A stretch of 64,000 nt of DNA, taken from UBA11865 sp963749825. Its GTDB lineage: Bacteria; Chloroflexota; Anaerolineae; Promineifilales; Promineifilaceae. Positions 32,935 to 41,242 of the stretch are shown one piece after another. Every line of letters starts with the position of its first letter. Position 1 is the stretch's first letter. Both the position numbers and the translations under genes were made by a program. Below the pieces are notes generated by a model. It searched no databases, was not told where the DNA came from, and saw only the letters and a list, made by a program, of their open reading frames with translations. Where the stretch lies: positions 62,001-126,000 of the forward strand of contig CAVVOI010000020.1 in NCBI GenBank assembly GCA_963749825.1, written 5' to 3'.

Positions 32935-33117
32935 ATGGCCAAATGCGAGATATGTGGCAAGAGTCCCCAATTTGGGAACAATGTCAGCTTCTCTATGAAG
33001 CATACGAGACGGCAGTTTAAACCAAACATTCAGAAAGCTACTTTTTATGAATCGGGACGGAAGGTTCGAAAGAACATTTGCACCCGATGTCTAAAAACCC
33101 ACGCCAAGAGTGTTTAA
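32935..33117 (+). CDS. rpmB: Ribosomal protein bL28
   Basis: 60 residues from ATG 32935 with GAGGTG upstream; an in-frame GTG at 32929 is unlikely. A-K-C-E-I-C-G-K near the start and C-T-R-C-L-K near the end form the zinc-binding (C+) version; G-N-N-V-S-F-S-M-K-H-T-R-R is the conserved core. Transcribed away from the asp23-fakA block, with its own promoter, leader hairpin and terminator. Confidence 0.95.
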   Translation: MAKCEICGKSPQFGNNVSFSMKHTRRQFKPNIQKATFYESGRKVRKNICTRCLKTHAKSV

Positions 33118-33154
33118 CCATCTTCAATAAATCGCTAAGAATCATTAGGTTAAT

Positions 33155-33184
33155 AAAAGCCAGCCGACGTCGGCTGGCTTTTTT
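33155..33184 (+). terminator. Intrinsic terminator after rpmB
   Basis: AAAAGCCAGCCGA and TCGGCTGGCTTTT form a near-perfect palindrome ending in a T run. The symmetric A/T flanks mean it can also stop the converging mevalonate kinase transcript. Confidence 0.85.
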
Positions 33185-33229
33185 GGTGTCAGGAATAATA
33201 ACCGAATCTGCCCCATTCTGGTAGCCACT

Positions 33230-34177
33230 TCAGGTCAAAACACTCTTAAAAACAACCCGCGCTCCGGCCATGGACAAAGCAAGGCGGACCGGCTCTTCGT
33301 CCTCTTCCCGGACCAGGGCGATCATATTCCCTCCCCGGCCTGCGCCGCTCAGCTTCGCCCCTAAAGCCCCAGCCGCGACGGCGGCTTCGACTAATCGTTC
33401 CAATTCGGGTGAGGAGACAGTCATCTCTTCCAGGAAACGCTGGTTCTGGGTCATTAACTTCCCCAGTTGATCGATTTCACCTAGTTCCATCGAATGCCGC
33501 GCCGATTCGGCCACCTGTCCACAGTCATCAAATATTCGCTCAAAGCGGCCCGGATTTTCTTGCCATTGTCGTCGCACATCGCCAACCACATCTTTCGTGA
33601 TACTGAACATGCCCGTGTCGGCCACCAATAGATGGCACGGCCGGGCCACTTTCAATGTTTCGATCCAGTTTTTTGGCCGTTGGCGGATGAAATAGACTGG
33701 TTTTTCATAGGCTACGACGGTGTTGTCGATCCCGCTAGGCGTTCCATGGAGTAGCTTTTCCACCTTGTATGTCAGATCCGCTACCGCTTCATCCGTTGCC
33801 AGGTTGTCCAGTCCCAGGTGCAGGGCTAGGGCGCGGATGACCGCGGCTGCCATGGCGGCGCCACTACCCAACCCGCTGGCAATGGGGATGCTGCTGCTCA
33901 CCGTGATCTTAATATCCGGCAAATCCTCGAGATTAGCAGTCTGGGCGACCGAAAGAACCGCCCGTGAAAACGGATCGTCATCCCGCGCATCGGCTAGCCA
34001 ATATTCGCGATTTAGGTCAAGAGCGCATAGGCGAACGCCCCTCTCCGTTGTATCCTCAACTCGAGCTGTCGCTCGAAGCTGGGTGACCGGTGCGGCGATA
34101 GCCGGGCGACTATAAACCACGGCATGTTCGCCAAAAAGAATGATCTTACCCGGTGCGGTGGCAATTGTCGGCGGCAT
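33230..34177 (-). CDS. mvk: Mevalonate kinase
   Basis: 315 residues from ATG 34177, five bases after the UbiA-family stop; the longer frame to 34225 would overlap that gene and lacks homology. GHMP kinase: A-P-G-K-I-I-L-F-G-E-H-A-V-V-Y (K11, E17, H18), ATP loop P-I-A-S-G-L-G-S-G-A-A near 93-103, G-T-P-S-G-I-D-N-T and C-terminal A-K-L-S-G-A-G-R-G-G. Phosphorylates mevalonate in isoprenoid synthesis, so this organism probably has at least part of the mevalonate pathway, known in Chloroflexota. No other pathway genes are in the window. Confidence 0.93.
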   Translation of the reverse strand: MPPTIATAPGKIILFGEHAVVYSRPAIAAPVTQLRATARVEDTTERGVRLCALDLNREYWLADARDDDPFSRAVLSVAQTANLEDLPDIKITVSSSIPIASGLGSGAAMAAAVIRALALHLGLDNLATDEAVADLTYKVEKLLHGTPSGIDNTVVAYEKPVYFIRQRPKNWIETLKVARPCHLLVADTGMFSITKDVVGDVRRQWQENPGRFERIFDDCGQVAESARHSMELGEIDQLGKLMTQNQRFLEEMTVSSPELERLVEAAVAAGALGAKLSGAGRGGNMIALVREEDEEPVRLALSMAGARVVFKSVLT

Positions 34178-34182
34178 AGGCG

Positions 34183-35055
34183 CTAGACGACGACATAGAG
34201 AACGAGAAAAACGACGACAACACAAAAAAAGATCGATGCTTGCATCGGCCGGTCCCGGAAAAAGATCTCTTCCGGCGCGCCCCCTTCATGGCGGACATGG
34301 ATCAGGTAAAGATAGCGGAACACCGCGTACAAAACAAAAGGAATGGTTAGCATCATGAGGTGGTTAGGCGGCAATCCTTCTGCCAGAAAAGTATACAGGC
34401 TATAGGCCACGACGGCGCTGGTCGTGACGATGCCGATAAGCCAGTCGATTAACTCCAAATTATAATCAGCTAGAATGGATCGATGATTTTCAGCTTCATG
34501 GCCCATTAACAGTAGCTCGTGTCGGCGCTTGCCTAGGGCGAGGAATAGCGCTAATAGCCAAGTACAGACATACAACCAGGGCGAGAATCGTTCGACATTG
34601 ATGACCACCACCCCGGCCGCCACTCGTAGTATAAATCCGCCGGCATTTATCATGACGTCCAGCAGAACGACGTTCTTAAAATATATATTGTAAGATATCT
34701 GGAGCAGCAGGTAGCCAAACAATACTGCCGCCAAAGCTGGTTCCAAATAGAAGCCGCCTATGAGGCTTATGATTACAAAGAGAATGGCAACAATCGCCGC
34801 CAAAACTGGGCTTAGCTGGCCTGATGCCAGGGGGCGACTGCGTTTTTGTGGATGCTGCCGGTCATTTTCGATGTCCCGCAGGTCGTTCATGATGTAAACA
34901 GCGCTGGACATCAAACAAAACAAAACAAAAGCCCCGGTAGCTCGGGCAAGACTGTCAATATCCGTAAGCTTACCGTCAAAGAGGAGAGGTACGAAAACCA
35001 GGCCATTTTTTGCCCATTGGCGTGGTCGCATTGTCTTTAATAGGGCAAGAAACAC
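34183..35055 (-). CDS. UbiA-family prenyltransferase (decaprenyl-phosphate phosphoribosyltransferase-like)
   Basis: 290 residues from GTG 35055 with GGAG seven bases upstream. Eight to nine membrane spans. First Asp-rich motif N-D-L-R-D-I-E-N-D-R-Q-H-P-Q-K (about 57-71) then R-P-L-A-S-G; W-A-K-N near the start; second motif near Y-N-I-Y-F-K and D-V-M-I-N. R-P-x-Q-W-x-K-N plus H-P-x-K-x-x-R-P is typical of the DPPR-synthase group (Rv3806c-like), which moves phosphoribose onto polyprenyl phosphate. Digeranylgeranylglyceryl phosphate synthase-like enzymes are an alternative. The mevalonate kinase gene is five bases downstream, consistent with a polyprenyl substrate. Confidence 0.82.
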   Translation of the reverse strand: MFLALLKTMRPRQWAKNGLVFVPLLFDGKLTDIDSLARATGAFVLFCLMSSAVYIMNDLRDIENDRQHPQKRSRPLASGQLSPVLAAIVAILFVIISLIGGFYLEPALAAVLFGYLLLQISYNIYFKNVVLLDVMINAGGFILRVAAGVVVINVERFSPWLYVCTWLLALFLALGKRRHELLLMGHEAENHRSILADYNLELIDWLIGIVTTSAVVAYSLYTFLAEGLPPNHLMMLTIPFVLYAVFRYLYLIHVRHEGGAPEEIFFRDRPMQASIFFCVVVVFLVLYVVV

Positions 35056-35108
35056 AATCTAACTCCAGGAATCAATATCTGGGAATTATACCGGTGATTG
35101 TCCAGGCT

Positions 35109-35846
35109 CTAAATCTCGCCCTCAAACATAAATAATAATTCACCGTCAGGGCCGTGTATCGTCGCGTTATTGATGCGTCCGGCGTCATCGGTCATCTCAT
35201 TGGCAAAGATGAGGCCGTCCTCTTTGAGTCCAGCAATGCGCTCGGCCATGTCCCCGGCGAAATAAGTTATCGCAGGCCCGCTGAACTCGAATTCTCCGCC
35301 ATAATTACCTGTCTGATGTAGGCCCAATACCATCTTTTCATCGCTCAATATGCCCCATGGATAAGGATCTTGACTTTCATGCAGACTGGTAAAGCCCAAA
35401 TCTTGCCAGAAAGTAGCCGCAGCCTGGTAATCGTCAACCGTGATGGCAAATTCGCCAAAGGTTCCACATTTGGACTTGGGTATACTGGACAATTCAGGCA
35501 TACCGGCCGGATCGTGATTGATTAGCCCAACTACCAAGCCGCCAGGACCTACAAAAATGGCCATAAATAGTTGGCCTTCTTGCTCTCGTCGCTGGATAAA
35601 TTCGACGCCTTTTTTTTCCAGCTTGGATACTCGCCTGCCAGCGTCCTTGGAGAAATAGACCAGGCCAATGTAAATATCGCCGTCCTGATTGAGCAAAACC
35701 AGGTTTTGACCGTCAGTTATTCTGGCCCAGGGATACGGCTCAACATCTTCATCGATCCTTTGAAAGCCCAATGTCTCATAAAATGCCAGCGACCGGTTCA
35801 AATCAGAGACGCCGATGTTTATCTGCACGGCCTTACCAAGTTTCAC
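35109..35846 (-). CDS. Two-domain VOC (glyoxalase/bleomycin-resistance) protein
   Basis: 245 residues from GTG 35846 with AGGAG eight bases upstream. Two vicinal-oxygen-chelate modules in tandem: residues about 5-120 (I-N-I-G-V-S-D-L-N-R-S-L-A-F-Y-E-T-L-G-F) and about 128-243 (F-A-I-T-V-D-D-Y-Q-A-A-A-T-F-W-Q-D-L-G-F). Both contain the P-Y-P-W-(A/G)-x-(I/L) block after the first strand pair. The canonical metal His is not obvious in either half, so a binding or resistance role is as likely as an enzyme. No operon context. Confidence 0.8.
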   Translation of the reverse strand: MKLGKAVQINIGVSDLNRSLAFYETLGFQRIDEDVEPYPWARITDGQNLVLLNQDGDIYIGLVYFSKDAGRRVSKLEKKGVEFIQRREQEGQLFMAIFVGPGGLVVGLINHDPAGMPELSSIPKSKCGTFGEFAITVDDYQAAATFWQDLGFTSLHESQDPYPWGILSDEKMVLGLHQTGNYGGEFEFSGPAITYFAGDMAERIAGLKEDGLIFANEMTDDAGRINNATIHGPDGELLFMFEGEI

Positions 35847-35867
35847 GGTTTGCTCTCCTGAAAATAG

Positions 35868-35902
35868 GACACAGATTAACGCAAATGAACACAGATCAGT
35901 TT
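35868..35902. repeat. Copy of a widespread intergenic repeat (ACACAGATTAACGC type)
   Basis: The stretch ACACAGATTAACGC then AAATGAACACAGAT resembles a repeat found between genes in many unrelated bacterial genomes, whose spurious translation gives R-x-T-Q-M-N-T-D. Recognition is from memory. The copy may extend toward 35950. Confidence 0.45.
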
Positions 35903-35976
35903 AGTTTTCATGCTTATTGGTGTGCGTTACTTCGTAAAAATTCCTTAGCCCTGTTGTCAAATTTAACGATCCCGGA

Positions 35977-36342
35977 TCAGGGATTGCTGCCGCCAACGAG
36001 ATCCTGGATCCGCTCTTCCAATATGTCCAGGTTCCAATTCCCTTGCTCGCGAATAATGGCTCGCAACATCGGATCGATGCCTTCTATTGTATCTAAGATA
36101 TCGTCCAATAATTGGCGTTGCTCCCTGACCCGGGTGATTTCGTCGGGCGATTCGACCATATCCCGTAGGATGGAGCCTTCAGAGCGAGAAGCGACGACGG
36201 GGTCGTTCAGGCCGCTCACGAATACCCAGGTACGCCGGCCAGGCCCCCGGTCCTCTTCGATGGGCACCAGGCCGTTTATGCTGTCAGAGCGGAAATATTT
36301 GCCATATCCCAGGGCCACGATGTTACCGGATTCGATTTTCAT
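35977..36342 (-). CDS. RemA/DUF370-like protein (121 aa)
   Basis: The first 60 residues resemble RemA: S-G-N-I-V-A-L-G-Y-G-K-Y-F-R-S-D-S-I-N-G-L-V-P-I, then G-R-R-T-W-V-F-V-S-G, then V-V-A-S-R-S. RemA of Bacillus is a DNA-binding activator of matrix and osmoprotection genes. The remaining 60 residues are a helical acidic extension (E-Q-R-Q-L-L-D-D-I-L-D-T-I-E-G) not found in RemA, which is only about 90 residues long. GAGGTG precedes the ATG. A dyad sits just upstream at 36362-36379, possibly autoregulatory. Assignment is by pattern only. Confidence 0.6.
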   Translation of the reverse strand: MKIESGNIVALGYGKYFRSDSINGLVPIEEDRGPGRRTWVFVSGLNDPVVASRSEGSILRDMVESPDEITRVREQRQLLDDILDTIEGIDPMLRAIIREQGNWNLDILEERIQDLVGGSNP

Positions 36343-36715
36343 AACTCACCTCGGAGGTATTTGTGATGAATCGATCACATTCATTTTGACTTCGGGCAAA
36401 TGCAGGACCAGATTTTGATTTCAGAATTTAAGTTAACGAACGCATCTGCTCAGAAGGGCGTGTCGGCCAACTAGATTATAACAAATGCGATTCAAAAATT
36501 TAATAAACCGATCCAGCGGCGAAAATGGAACTAGATTGAATGTACCATAATTCTATTTGCCCGCTCGTGAAATTCATCCTAATATCTGGAATGTTTCGTA
36601 AAAATCGTTGCCTCGCGGCAGCAATTTTTAGTACTTTTTGACAATCGGATGAAAGTAAGCCGAGGATTCGCTGATATGTTCAGTTCGACGGCTTCGACTT
36701 ACTAAGAAGGCACCA
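36343..36715. other. Intergenic region between divergent RemA-like and permease genes
   Basis: 373 bases without a credible gene. The one clear feature is the dyad TGTGAT-N6-ATCACA at 36362-36379. A TTGACA at 36638-36643 lacks a good -10. No terminator or RNA structure recognised. Confidence 0.5.
36362..36379. promoter_or_regulatory. CRP-like dyad upstream of the RemA-like gene
   Basis: TGTGAT (36362-36367), GAATCG, ATCACA (36374-36379). The arms match CRP/FNR-type half-sites, but the spacing is two bases longer than the enteric CRP site. It lies about 20 bases upstream of the RemA-like start. Confidence 0.45.
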
Positions 36716-38977
36716 TTGGCGCACGTATCCCATAAGTTATCCAATTCTTTGGAGGGAGCTCTCGCAGGCGGCGGCGATCCAGCAACTTCGCCGTTGTACG
36801 TCTTCGGGCCTTTCCTCCGGCTTCTGGTTGTGGCCGGCGTGGCCCAAATCACCTTTGGAGCCAGTATCTGGCTGGTCGTTGTAACCATCGCCCTGGTTTC
36901 GGCCATGTACCGGTTGGTGATGATTTGGATCACGGATGGTAGCGGGGGCAGCGGTCTTAGCGAAGAGGAGTTTGGCAGCTGGGCTGTCAAGTTGAATGCC
37001 AGCATCACCTTCGTCGAGTATACCCTGACCTTCTTGGTCAGCATGGCGGCGCTGGTTACTTTTGTCGCCGATCGTTTCCCGGTTTTGAACGAGCCTTTTC
37101 TCGGTTTGCAATACCGGACCGTCGTGGCCATCGCTTTGAGTATTCTCACCGGTTGGTTGGTCAACAGAGGGCCTAAGATAGCGGCTCGAGCCTTTGGACC
37201 GGCGACGGCCGGCGTCCTGCTTTTGATGTGGGCCATGGTCTTGGCCACCATATTCAAGCTGGGATTTCACTTACCCAAGCTCGACCTGCAGGCCTTCAGG
37301 CCAGGGAATTTGAGGTTCACCTTGGCCGGTTACGTCAGAATACTGGCGGTTATGACCGGCATCGAAATATTCGCCAACCTGGTGGCCGCCTACGAAGGGG
37401 AGCCACGAAAAAAAAGCCGGCTAGCTTTCCAAAGTTTACTCATCATCATGGGCACCACCTGCATCACGATGTTGATAGTCGGCCCGGCAATCGCCCAATT
37501 GGCCGATCCATTAAACACGGAAGTGTCAGTTTTCACCCAGACCATGGACCAATTGTTGCCGGGCCCATTGGCCTGGTTGGGGACCATCGTTGGTGTCTTG
37601 GTCCTACTATCCGCCTCGGCCGCCAGTGCCCAGGGCTTACAAAATCTAGCCTTGGGTTTGAAGTTGCGCCATTACATACCGGCCTTCGTCGGCCAGCGCA
37701 ATGCTTATGAAGTAGCGGCCATCCCGGTCTGGATAGAAGTTGGCATCGTCTCTCTCTGTTTCCTGGCTTTTGGCACTAACGAAGAAACTTATTTGGCCAT
37801 TTACGCGGCCGGTGTCTTTATCTTGCTCAGCATGACGGGTTGGGCGGCAACGAAACGGCTGCTCCGCCAATTCCAGGACACTTCCTCCTCCCACAATATC
37901 TTGAGCCTGGTGGGCACGGTCGTCGCCGCAATGCTGACGACGATTGCCACGGTCATCATCTTCGTCGAACGATTCGCCGAGGGCGCCTGGACATACTTCA
38001 TCTTTTTGCCTATTCTGTACCTGGTTTTTTCCTATTTCCGGCGCAAGTTAGGCGATCCAACGCCCATCGAGGAACGGCGAGGTCTACTATTTGCTGAGAA
38101 AAGATACCTTCCAGCATTTGAACCAAGCAGTGTGAGTTTAGCCCGGATCCTGGTTCCGCTAGATGGTAGCGAATTCGCCGAACAGGCATTGCCCACAGCT
38201 CAAGTCATTACTGAATCGCTTAGTGGACGCCTGACCTTGTTATCGGTGATACAAAGTTCAGGCGCGCCACGAACGCTGCCCATGATGCACAGTAATCTTG
38301 ACGGCGATCTATGGGAGCACGAAGAATATCTAGGGAAAATCGCCGCCAAATTCGAAGGTACCGGCATTAAAACAGAGTCAACGGTAGCGGTCGGTTCAGT
38401 GGCTGGAGAAATTTTGTCAGCGACCTACCGGCAGCGCATTGACCTATTAGTCATGAGCACTCATGGTCGGTCTGGGGTCGGCCGGATGTTGGTCGGCAGC
38501 GTTGCCAACGAGGTCCTGGGACAAGGCCAGGTCCCGATTCTACTCGTACGGCCAGGCGCCGGCGCCTCTTATGAGCAACCACATTTTAGGCGGCTATTGG
38601 TTACCTTGGACGGCTCAGCAGCCGCGGAGCAGGTGTTGCCATATTCACATGCGCTAGCCCTGAATTTCGATAGCGAGGTCATCCTGCTTTCGGTCCCAGA
38701 TGATCAAGAAGCCGAGAGCCGGCTGCCTAATCTCAAACAGTACCTGGACAATGTGGCCAACTCATTCCACGAAGCGGGCATCAACACCCGGGCCATCGTG
38801 ACCGGCTACCGTCCTGCGGTTACAATCGTGAATATAGCCTCCTCAGAAGCGGCCGACCTGGTGATGATGGCAACTCGCGGCCGGGGTGGCCGGGAACGAT
38901 TGTTTTATGGCAGTGTGGCCGATAGGGTTGTGAAGCAAAGCCAGATCCCTATCCTTCTGGTGCCAGTCCGTCTTTAG
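36716..38977 (+). CDS. APC-superfamily transporter fused to two UspA domains
   Basis: 753 residues from TTG 36716 with AGAAGG upstream. Residues about 25-445 are an APC-type permease with about twelve spans; an early T-S-P-L-Y-V and the G-G-S-G-L-S-E-E-E-F-G-S-W region resemble KimA/YdaO-like and amino-acid permeases. Then come two universal-stress domains: 476-614 (I-L-V-P-L-D-G-S-E-F-A-E-Q ... H-G-R-S-G-V-G-R-M-L-V-G-S-V-A) and 624-753 (L-L-V-T-L-D-G-S ... R-G-R-G-G-R-E-R-L-F-Y-G-S-V-A). Both keep the G-x2-G-x(n)-G-S nucleotide loop, so ATP- or c-di-AMP-type ligand gating of transport is a reasonable inference. Substrate (K+ or amino acid) is undetermined. Confidence 0.8.
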   Translation: MAHVSHKLSNSLEGALAGGGDPATSPLYVFGPFLRLLVVAGVAQITFGASIWLVVVTIALVSAMYRLVMIWITDGSGGSGLSEEEFGSWAVKLNASITFVEYTLTFLVSMAALVTFVADRFPVLNEPFLGLQYRTVVAIALSILTGWLVNRGPKIAARAFGPATAGVLLLMWAMVLATIFKLGFHLPKLDLQAFRPGNLRFTLAGYVRILAVMTGIEIFANLVAAYEGEPRKKSRLAFQSLLIIMGTTCITMLIVGPAIAQLADPLNTEVSVFTQTMDQLLPGPLAWLGTIVGVLVLLSASAASAQGLQNLALGLKLRHYIPAFVGQRNAYEVAAIPVWIEVGIVSLCFLAFGTNEETYLAIYAAGVFILLSMTGWAATKRLLRQFQDTSSSHNILSLVGTVVAAMLTTIATVIIFVERFAEGAWTYFIFLPILYLVFSYFRRKLGDPTPIEERRGLLFAEKRYLPAFEPSSVSLARILVPLDGSEFAEQALPTAQVITESLSGRLTLLSVIQSSGAPRTLPMMHSNLDGDLWEHEEYLGKIAAKFEGTGIKTESTVAVGSVAGEILSATYRQRIDLLVMSTHGRSGVGRMLVGSVANEVLGQGQVPILLVRPGAGASYEQPHFRRLLVTLDGSAAAEQVLPYSHALALNFDSEVILLSVPDDQEAESRLPNLKQYLDNVANSFHEAGINTRAIVTGYRPAVTIVNIASSEAADLVMMATRGRGGRERLFYGSVADRVVKQSQIPILLVPVRL

Positions 38978-39094
38978 CCCAGGTTCAGATCCCACCCAAC
39001 GATTTTTTTATCACAATTCATATCCTAATGCGGATTGTTAGATTGTTTTCTATGTTAGAATAGCCCGCATTGGCTATATTCCAGGAAATCTTGC

Positions 39095-41242
39095 ATGAAC
39101 CACGCACAAAGAATCGCAGATCATCTCAATATTGGCAGTAAACAAGTGTCGGCGACCATACAACTCCTCGACGATGGTAATACCGTGCCCTTCATCTCCC
39201 GCTACCGGAAAGAGGTCACCGGTGGCCTCGACGAAGAACAAATCCGGGAAATCGGCAGCTTGGTGGAGAGTCAGCGCGCGCTAGAAAAGCGACGGCAAAC
39301 CATCCTCGATACCGTTACCGAACAAGGTAACTTGACCCCAGAATTGCGGCAAAAGCTACAGTTGGCGGAAACGATGACCGCCTTGGAGGATCTATACCAA
39401 CCTTACAAACCCAAGCGCCGGACAAGAGCGAGCGTCGCCAAGGAAAGAGGACTGCAACCGCTGGCCGATCTCATTATCGCCCAAAGCAAAGAACCGAAAA
39501 ATGCCCGGAGCCTGGCCCAAACCTTCTTAAACGAGGAAGTGCCGACGACTGAAGAGGCGCTAGCCGGCGCCCGCGATATCGTCGCCGAGACTATCAGTGA
39601 TAAGGCGGAAGTACGCCAGCAGACGCGCGAGAAGGGCCTGGTTTGGGGGATGTTGGTCTGCCGGAAGATCGACAAGGCTGAGGATCCACGCGCTGTTTAC
39701 AAGACCTACTACGAATTTCAAGGCCGGGCGGACCGGCTCCAACCTCACCAGGTGCTGGCCATCAATCGCGGCGAAAAGGAAAAAATATTACGCGTGAGCT
39801 TAGAGGTGCCGGAGCGGGATTGGCGCCGGGTCATAGAGAATTATTTCCGGCCGGACAGACGTTCCGTATTAGCCGAACAGCTTCAGTTAGCAATAGACGA
39901 TGCTGCCGGCCGACTGCTCCTGCCGGCCATCGAGCGTGATATTCGCCGCGAGCTGACAAAAAAGGCGGAAGGGCACGCCATCACCGTATTCGCCGTCAAT
40001 TTGCGTAACTTGCTCCTGCAACCTCCGTTAACCGGCTACAATGTCCTGGGCCTCGATCCTGGATACCGCACCGGCTGCAAAGTGGCTGTGGTCGACGGTA
40101 CGGGCAAAGTCGTAGATTCGGGAACGATTTATCCTCACCCACCGCAGAAGAAACGGGATCAATCGCTGCGGATTTTAAGACAACTGGTCGATGGCCATCA
40201 AGTTGGATTGATAGCCATCGGCAACGGCACTGCTTCGAGAGAAACGGAAGGATTGGTAGCCGATCTCATCAGCAGCATGGACGGCAGCGAGAATGGTCAA
40301 GATCTGCAATATCTCATCACCAATGAGGCCGGGGCTAGCGTTTATAGCGCCAGCCCACTGGCCAGAGCCGAATTACCTGAATTTGACGTGACCATTAGAG
40401 GCGCCGTTTCCATTGCCCGCCGGGTCCAAGATCCTTTATCGGAATTGGTTAAGATCGATCCTCGTTCCATTGGCGTGGGCCTTTACCAACACGATGTCAA
40501 TCAAAATGAGCTCAGCAGTTCCTTGGATGGCGTTGTGGAAGGCGTCGTCAACCGGGTGGGGGTAGAAGTGAATACGGCTTCTATCGCCCTGCTAACCCAC
40601 GTATCGGGAATCGGCCCCAAACTGGCCGGCAATATCGTAGCCTACCGGGACCAAAACGGGCCGTTCCCCACCAGGGAAGATTTGCGTCAGGTCAGCGGCA
40701 TGGGACCTCGCTCCTTTGAACAAGCGGCCGGTTTCCTGCGCATCAATGACGGCCCTTACCCCCTGGATGCCAGCGCCATCCATCCCGAAAGTTACGTTGT
40801 GGCCGAGGCGGTTTTAGAGGCCAGTGGTTTGTCTACCGAGGTTCCTCCGGCCGAACGAGAGCCAGCTCTAAGGCGATGGCAGGATGAGGCCCAACGGACT
40901 CGCTTAGCGGCCGAATTAGGGACCGGTCTGCCAACGCTGAACGATATCCTAGAACAACTGGTCCGGCCCGGCCGCGATCCCCGGGCCGAATTCCCGCCGC
41001 CCATCTTGCGCACTGATGTGTTAAACATGGACGACTTACAGCCGGGTATGCATCTGAAAGGGACGGTTCGAAACGTGGTCGACTTTGGCGCCTTCGTCGA
41101 TGTCGGCGTTAAAAATGATGGCCTTTTACACCGAAGTCAATGGCCCCGCAATTCACAATTCGGCGTAGGCGACGTCATCGATGTGAAGATACTCAAGGTA
41201 GAAGCGGATAGAGGGCGTATTTCTCTGGGTTGGGTAGACTAA
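39095..41242 (+). CDS. tex: RNA-binding transcriptional accessory protein Tex
   Basis: 715 residues with AGGAAAT before the ATG. Order: N-terminal helical domain with V-P-F-I-S-R-Y-R-K-E-V-T-G-G-L-D-E-E-Q; YqgF-like RNase H domain (L-G-L-D-P-G-Y-R-T-G-C-K); helix-hairpin-helix pairs (H-V-S-G-I-G-P-K-L-A, V-S-G-M-G-P-R-S-F-E-Q-A-A-G-F-L-R-I); and a C-terminal S1 RNA-binding domain (G-T-V-R-N-V-V-D-F-G-A-F-V-D-V-G). Tex binds nucleic acid and affects transcription and stress tolerance. The stop overlaps the next start (TAATG). Confidence 0.95.
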   Translation: MNHAQRIADHLNIGSKQVSATIQLLDDGNTVPFISRYRKEVTGGLDEEQIREIGSLVESQRALEKRRQTILDTVTEQGNLTPELRQKLQLAETMTALEDLYQPYKPKRRTRASVAKERGLQPLADLIIAQSKEPKNARSLAQTFLNEEVPTTEEALAGARDIVAETISDKAEVRQQTREKGLVWGMLVCRKIDKAEDPRAVYKTYYEFQGRADRLQPHQVLAINRGEKEKILRVSLEVPERDWRRVIENYFRPDRRSVLAEQLQLAIDDAAGRLLLPAIERDIRRELTKKAEGHAITVFAVNLRNLLLQPPLTGYNVLGLDPGYRTGCKVAVVDGTGKVVDSGTIYPHPPQKKRDQSLRILRQLVDGHQVGLIAIGNGTASRETEGLVADLISSMDGSENGQDLQYLITNEAGASVYSASPLARAELPEFDVTIRGAVSIARRVQDPLSELVKIDPRSIGVGLYQHDVNQNELSSSLDGVVEGVVNRVGVEVNTASIALLTHVSGIGPKLAGNIVAYRDQNGPFPTREDLRQVSGMGPRSFEQAAGFLRINDGPYPLDASAIHPESYVVAEAVLEASGLSTEVPPAEREPALRRWQDEAQRTRLAAELGTGLPTLNDILEQLVRPGRDPRAEFPPPILRTDVLNMDDLQPGMHLKGTVRNVVDFGAFVDVGVKNDGLLHRSQWPRNSQFGVGDVIDVKILKVEADRGRISLGWVD

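Noticed and set aside
36362..36379. Canonical CRP site
   Set aside because: The arms match but the spacing is two bases longer than the CRP consensus, so it is reported only as a dyad.
36628..37270. Two minus-strand frames of 177 and 209 codons inside the permease gene
   Set aside because: Antisense to a well-supported transporter coding sequence; composition (Thr/Ser/Arg-rich) is typical of shadow frames.
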